NCBI GenBank assembly: GCA_016109435.1
Contig: JAEILR010000028.1
Location: 105,850 to 169,849, forward strand
DNA length: 64,000 nt
DNA from: Methanomassiliicoccus sp.
GTDB lineage: Archaea; Thermoplasmatota; Thermoplasmata; Methanomassiliicoccales; Methanomassiliicoccaceae
Direction of reading: 5' to 3'
Shown here: one piece after another, positions 60,176-64,000 of the stretch
Numbering within the stretch: the first letter of the stretch is position 1
Layout: the number at the start of each line of letters is the position of its first letter
Notes under the pieces: model-generated
Databases searched by the model: none
The model's input: only the letters and a program-made list of their open reading frames with translations
Told to the model about the DNA's origin: nothing
Made by a program: the position numbers and the translations under genes

Positions 60176-60697
60176 TCACTCCTCTTCCGGAGGCACGTAG
60201 TCCAGCTGTATCTGCACCACCTCAGCGCTGGTCTCCACTTCCGAATATCGGTCCAGCGGCTCCTGGTTCAGCTTGATGAACTGCTCCCCCCATCCGAACT
60301 TGGACAGCGCCTGGACGGCCTGCTCCTTGTACCCCATGATGTACAGCGAGGCGGCGAGGGCCTCCACGCTGGACAGCTTGAACGGCTTCCCCCAGTTCAC
60401 CGGGTTCGCTGCCAGCATGTAGGGGAAGGACCGCTGGCGGACATCGCTCCTCAGCCGGGGGAAGGTCTCGATGCGGTTCCACGACATGTCCATGACCACC
60501 AGGCCGTGCCTCTCCGAGGCGGCGCGGTCCTCCCGGGAGATCGACTTCTGCGAGTACGGGGTGAGGACGACGGCGCCGTAGGGGATGTGCTTGAGGGAGC
60601 CGAGCTCCTGGGCCAGTTTGAACCTCACCAGCTTCTTACCGGTGCACTTCTTGGGGTCACACTGGTCCTCGTCGTAGACGTACAGGCGCACTGCCAT
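60176..60697 (-). CDS. tsr3: 16S rRNA aminocarboxypropyltransferase Tsr3 family
   Basis: A 173-residue SAM-dependent enzyme that adds an aminocarboxypropyl group to a uridine of small-subunit rRNA. Motifs: DEDQCDPKKCTGKKLVRFKLA, GAVVLTPYSQKSIS, GLVVMDMSWNRIE, RSFPYMLAANPVNWGKPFKLSSVEALAASLYIMG and KFGWGEQFIKLN. Length is that of the archaeal core enzyme, followed by a short acidic tail. It is transcribed alone, divergent from the permease. Confidence 0.92.
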   Translation of the reverse strand: MAVRLYVYDEDQCDPKKCTGKKLVRFKLAQELGSLKHIPYGAVVLTPYSQKSISREDRAASERHGLVVMDMSWNRIETFPRLRSDVRQRSFPYMLAANPVNWGKPFKLSSVEALAASLYIMGYKEQAVQALSKFGWGEQFIKLNQEPLDRYSEVETSAEVVQIQLDYVPPEEE

Positions 60698-60774
60698 CGC
60701 CGACCACTAGGCGCTCGTTGGATAAAGAGTTGACCAGGGCAGTTCTATATCCACCCTGACCTTTCGCCAGGAGG

Positions 60775-62016
60775 ATGGAGCTGAGCTTCCCGATCGTCGT
60801 GCTGTTCGCGGTGTTCGGCCTCATCGCCGTCCGGCAGGTGGGCCGGTTCCGCCTCAAGATCTGGCAGATCATGCTCGGCGGGGCGGTGGCGGTGCTGGTG
60901 ACCTTCCAGATCTCCGTCCCCGAAGCTATCGAGGCGATCAACCTCGACGTCATGCTCTTCCTGCTGGGCATGTTCATCGTGGGGGAGGCCATGTGCCGCA
61001 GCGGGTACCTGTTCTACCTCGGCCACCGCATCTTCAGGCGGGCCAGGAACGTGGACCAGATGGTCATCCTGCTGCTGTTCTCGGTGGGGACGCTTTCAGC
61101 GTTCCTGATGAACGACACCCTGGCCATCATCGGCACCCCGCTGGTGCTGCACTATGCCACCCGGCAGAGGATATCGCCCAAGCTGCTGCTCCTGGCGCTA
61201 GCGTTCGCGGTGACCATAGGGAGCGCGATGTCCCCGATCGGCAGCCCTCAGAACCTGCTCATCGCCCTGGACGGGGGGATCGACGCGCCGTTCATCGCCT
61301 TCTTCTCCCGGCTGCTCGTTCCGACGGTGATCAACCTCTTCCTCGCCTACGCCGTCCTGCGGATGTTCTACCCCTCCGAGTTCGCCCCCAGAACGCTGGA
61401 GTTCGATGACGAGGCGGTCAAGGACGAAAGCTTGGCGAGGCTGTGCAAGGCCAGCTTGTTCATCATCGCCGCCATGGTAGCGCTGAAGGTGGTGCTGGTC
61501 ATCGTCCGCCCGGACATCGACCTCCGGCTGACGTACATCGCCCTGGCCGCGGCCGCTCCCATCGTGCTGCTGTCGCCGCGGCGGTTCGAGATCGTGAGGA
61601 ACGCCGACTGGCCAACCCTGGTGTTCTTCGCCGCCATGTTCGTGCTGATGGCCGCGGTATGGTCCACCGGCTTCTTCCAGGAGCTGCTGGGCGGGGTCAG
61701 CGGGCTGACATCGCTGCCCATGGTCCTGGGAGTGAGCGTCATCCTCAGCCAGTTCATCTCCAACGTGCCGTTCGTGGCACTGTACATGCCCCTGCTGGCC
61801 AGCGCCGGGGGCGGCCCCACGGAGATGATCGCCCTGGCCGCCGGCAGCACCATCGCCGGGAACCTGCTCATCCTGGGGGCGGCGAGCAACGTCATCATCA
61901 TCCAGAACGCGGAGAAGGAGGGGCAGACCCTCGGCTTCTGGGAGTTCGCCCGCGTGGGCATCCCGCTGACGTTCCTGAACTGCCTAACCTACCTGCTGCT
62001 GCTCAATGTCTACTAG
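60775..62016 (+). CDS. SLC13/ArsB-type anion permease
   Basis: A 413-residue integral membrane transporter with about eleven helices, starting at ATG 60775 right after GGAGG. Conserved blocks include MLFLLGMFIVGEAMCRSG, FLMNDTLAIIGTPLVLHYATR, TIGSAMSPIGSPQNLLIAL and LSQFISNVPFVALYMPLL, the two re-entrant N-D/N-V motifs of the ion transporter superfamily. It could export arsenite or move di/tricarboxylates, sulfate or Na+/H+. The convergent, overlapping arsC gene makes an arsenic role worth considering, but the genes are on opposite strands. Confidence 0.85.
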   Translation: MELSFPIVVLFAVFGLIAVRQVGRFRLKIWQIMLGGAVAVLVTFQISVPEAIEAINLDVMLFLLGMFIVGEAMCRSGYLFYLGHRIFRRARNVDQMVILLLFSVGTLSAFLMNDTLAIIGTPLVLHYATRQRISPKLLLLALAFAVTIGSAMSPIGSPQNLLIALDGGIDAPFIAFFSRLLVPTVINLFLAYAVLRMFYPSEFAPRTLEFDDEAVKDESLARLCKASLFIIAAMVALKVVLVIVRPDIDLRLTYIALAAAAPIVLLSPRRFEIVRNADWPTLVFFAAMFVLMAAVWSTGFFQELLGGVSGLTSLPMVLGVSVILSQFISNVPFVALYMPLLASAGGGPTEMIALAAGSTIAGNLLILGAASNVIIIQNAEKEGQTLGFWEFARVGIPLTFLNCLTYLLLLNVY

Positions 62017-62466
62017 CCCGGCCCGGGGGCCGAAGAAGCGGCCCACCCAGTCGACGATCTGGTCCCTGGTGCGGCGCATGCGTTCCAGCTTCTCCTCTTC
62101 CGAGCCCTCGCCGCCGCGGGGATCGTCGAAGCGGGCGTGGACCTGCTCCGGCGCGGGGATGTAGGGGCAGGTCTGCTTCGCCTCGTAGCAGGTGGTGACC
62201 ACGTAGTCGAACTCGGCGCGCGAGCGGATGAAGTCGTCCACGCTCTTGGTCCGCTTCCCAGAGATGTCCAGTCCGATCTCGTTGAGCGCCCGCACGGCCA
62301 GCGGGTCGACGTGACCGGCCGGCTCGGTGCCGGCGGAGAACGCCTCGAACCTCGAGCCGAAGCGGGCGTTGAGCACCGCCTCGGCCATCTGGGAGCGGGC
62401 GGAGTTGTGGCAGCATACGAAGAGCACGCGTTTGAGCGGTCCAGTAGAGTCGATGTCCTGTGCCAT
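61984..62466 (-). CDS. arsC: arsenate reductase, low-molecular-weight phosphatase family
   Basis: A 160-residue ArsC from the second ATG at 62466, which has GGAGG at six bases; ATG 62472 touches that site. The P-loop VCCHNSARSQMAEA holds the nucleophile cysteine, and TTCYEAKQTCPYIP holds the second and third cysteines of the thioredoxin-coupled triad. The C-terminal DDPRGGEGSEEEKLERMRRTRDQI is also typical. It reduces arsenate to arsenite. The 3' end overlaps the permease gene by 33 bp, tail to tail. Confidence 0.9.
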   Translation of the reverse strand: MAQDIDSTGPLKRVLFVCCHNSARSQMAEAVLNARFGSRFEAFSAGTEPAGHVDPLAVRALNEIGLDISGKRTKSVDDFIRSRAEFDYVVTTCYEAKQTCPYIPAPEQVHARFDDPRGGEGSEEEKLERMRRTRDQIVDWVGRFFGPRAGLVDIEQQQVG

Positions 62467-62724
62467 GTTCATCCTCCCCCCGACCTAGCGAGGTCCCCGT
62501 ATCTTAAGATGGCGGCGGAAGGAGCGGCCGATATGTTTATTCAGGCGAAGCGGTGTGGGAGCGGTGCACCTATGAAGAGACCTTTCGAACTGACCAGTGA
62601 TGAATGATGGGCGATCCGAGGTGCATATTTGTACATCCATCACCGTACTGGCTTCTAGAACATAGTTGAGAGCGGGATAACAAGGCTTATCGCCGCCCTC
62701 GCCCTTCACCTCTCGGGATCAGGG
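62467..62724. other. intergenic region with arsC promoter
   Basis: About 258 bp. An A/T box (minus-strand GAATAAACATATCGG, near 62530-62543) fits as promoter of arsC with a ~40-base leader. No credible gene or RNA in the remainder. Confidence 0.35.
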
Positions 62725-63222
62725 ATGCACACAGGTTTCGATATTCTAGAGAGCAGCAGCGCTCTGCGGCGGCATTGGCTGCGCCGGTTCATCGCCGGGA
62801 TCGTGGACATCGTGCTGGTATTCGTGCCGACATACTACGCGCTGAGGATACTGGACGTCACCAACACCACCATCGTGGCCGGGCTGGGCGCCGGGCTGGT
62901 ATGGTTCCTGTACGCCGGGCTCTTCGAGGGCCGTTTCGGGCGGACGCTGGGTAAGGCTTTGGTGCGGCAGAAGGTAGTATCCATGGGCGAGCGGCGCAGG
63001 TACAAGCAGACCTTCATACGGTCGATACCCAAGCTGTTCTGGTACATCTTCCTCCCCTTCGACGTGGCCGTCGGTCTGGCCACCGAGGGCGACCCCCGCA
63101 AGCGGTGGTCCGACGGCCTGGCCCACACCCTGGTCATCGCCTACTATCCGGCGGTGCCCCGCAGCAAGAAGGTGCCTCAGGCCCGGCCGCGCATGCAGAG
63201 GAAGGACGAGTACGACCTCTGA
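62725..63222 (+). CDS. RDD family membrane protein
   Basis: A 165-residue membrane protein. The RDD signature is LRRHWLRRFIAGIVDIVLVFVP, where the arginine and aspartate sit at the start of the first helix, followed by a second helix (IVAGLGAGLVWFLYAGLFEG), GRTLGKALVRQKVVS and a third hydrophobic segment with the final DGLAHTLVI. RDD proteins may be transporters of ions or compatible solutes, but most are uncharacterised. A basic tail follows. Its stop is two bases from the stop of the convergent esterase gene. Confidence 0.82.
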   Translation: MHTGFDILESSSALRRHWLRRFIAGIVDIVLVFVPTYYALRILDVTNTTIVAGLGAGLVWFLYAGLFEGRFGRTLGKALVRQKVVSMGERRRYKQTFIRSIPKLFWYIFLPFDVAVGLATEGDPRKRWSDGLAHTLVIAYYPAVPRSKKVPQARPRMQRKDEYDL

Positions 63223-63223
63223 G

Positions 63224-64000
63224 CTAGCGAAGACGAGAGAGGAAGAACTCGACGATGACCTTTGAAGCGTCCAGCGTTCGGGGGTCGTGCTCGCTCCGCA
63301 TGCGGACGCGGCTCCCCGGCCACACGTGGCCGGCGCCCCTGACCCGGTGGACGACGACGTCCGCGCTGCCGAACCCGCATGTATACCTTGACATTTCGAT
63401 CCCGCCCCGTTCCTCTATGACCGGTGTCCGGTCGCAGTCGTTCATGCCGACCCAGTAATCTATCGCCCTGGCCACCGGCAGCAGGCGCCCGCCCTCGGTG
63501 CCGGTGAGCGGCAACAAGCGGTCGTCGGTGCCGTGTATCATGAGCACCGGCAGCGGCCGCTTCGGCCTCATTTCCAGGATCTCCCTGCCGATGGTGGCGG
63601 CCACCGGGGCGATGGCCGTGATGCGGTCGGAGAGCTCGATGCCAGCGAGGTGGGCGAGCATGCCGCCGTTGGAGAAACCGGTGACCAGGACGCCCCGGAC
63701 GTGGTGTCGTTCCGTTAGATTGTCTATCAGCTTCGTCAGGAATCCAATGTCATCGACGTTCGCGTTCCAGGCGTCGCGGCAGCAGAACCGGGCGTTCCAG
63801 GAACGGATGCCGTCCTCGGACAGCTTCGTTCCCTCGGGATAGGCCACGATGAAGCCTTCATCATCCGCCAGGGATGAGAGGCCGGTCATCGCCTCCATGA
63901 GCATGGGGTTGCTGCCCAGTGGATGTAATGCGATGATCAGCGGCTTGCCGCGAGGGTTAGGTGGTAGGTGGAGTAGATAGCTTCGGGGTGTGCCGTCAAC
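63224..64000 (-). CDS. polyhydroxybutyrate depolymerase-like (CE1/LpqC) esterase, 5' end outside window
   Basis: An alpha/beta hydrolase open to the window edge (about 258 visible residues starting GTPRSYLLHLP); the ATG at 63904 is internal. After the strand KPLIIALHPLGSN it has AYPEGTKLSEDGIRSWNARFCC, the nucleophile elbow VTGFSNGGMLAHLAG, PVLMIHGTDDRLLP with the likely catalytic aspartate, and RGAGHVWPG with the catalytic histidine. LpqC-type enzymes hydrolyse ester bonds such as feruloyl or PHB esters. Two cysteines (RFCCRDA) are near the active site. Whether it has a signal peptide cannot be seen. Confidence 0.85.
   Translation of the reverse strand, partial: VDGTPRSYLLHLPPNPRGKPLIIALHPLGSNPMLMEAMTGLSSLADDEGFIVAYPEGTKLSEDGIRSWNARFCCRDAWNANVDDIGFLTKLIDNLTERHHVRGVLVTGFSNGGMLAHLAGIELSDRITAIAPVAATIGREILEMRPKRPLPVLMIHGTDDRLLPLTGTEGGRLLPVARAIDYWVGMNDCDRTPVIEERGGIEMSRYTCGFGSADVVVHRVRGAGHVWPGSRVRMRSEHDPRTLDASKVIVEFFLSRLR

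Noticed and set aside
62485..62709. 74-aa ORF on the minus strand in the arsC/RDD gap
   Set aside because: Overlaps the likely arsC promoter, has mixed codon use and no start signal or recognisable domain.

Overview
This 64 kb window is chromosomal DNA of a high-GC archaeon. Archaeal markers include MCM, deoxyhypusine synthase, NMD3, Tsr3, DUF424, DUF531, the DUF355 adenosine-specific kinase, A/T-rich TATA boxes close to start codons, and GGTGA-type Shine-Dalgarno sites. Bacterial-type gyrase (GyrB/GyrA), a DUF835 domain and many zinc-ribbon membrane or coiled-coil proteins point to the class Thermoplasmata, possibly Methanomassiliicoccales or a relative. No methanogenesis or pyrrolysine gene lies in the window, so the order is an inference.

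Layout. 1-3.6 kb: end of an Lhr-type helicase, a FAH hydrolase, rlmE and purM. 3.6-7.9 kb (minus strand): a surface-fibre operon with a TasA/camelysin-like subunit, a SipW-type signal peptidase, a kelch-like secreted protein and a membrane-anchored protein whose cytoplasmic tail carries three repeats. 8-13.8 kb: DUF531, dys, a 56-aa gene, a coiled-coil/KaiC-like fusion, a tRNA-Phe and a small secreted protein. 14.2-20.5 kb: a type IV pilus operon with one pilin-like protein, two platform proteins and two different secretion ATPases. 20.5-30.1 kb: two paralogous zinc-ribbon membrane proteins, a giant CARDB-rich surface protein with cytoplasmic zinc ribbons, and a coiled-coil protein paired with a separate KaiC-like ATPase. 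30.2-36 kb: gyrA and gyrB, gyrB holding an HNH intein. 36-44 kb: thiC, a tRNA-Thr with a D-loop intron, a zinc-ribbon/DnaA-like AAA+/DUF835 chimera, endonuclease IV-like, DUF355, methyltransferase, 8-oxoguanine glycosylase and an HTH regulator. 44-52 kb: a very large Lhr helicase, a Cna/carboxypeptidase-repeat membrane protein and two-subunit fumarase. 52-60 kb: an ABC exporter, CinA-like, nmd3-DUF424 and mcm with three inteins. 60-64 kb: tsr3, an anion permease convergent with arsC, an RDD protein and a partial esterase.

The most unusual items are the DnaA-like chimera in an archaeon, the D-loop tRNA-Thr intron that folds into a bulge-helix-bulge, four inteins in two replication proteins, the two-ATPase pilus operon, the SipW/TasA fibre operon, and fused versus split forms of a coiled-coil/KaiC-like module. 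No rRNA, CRISPR array or insertion sequence was seen.
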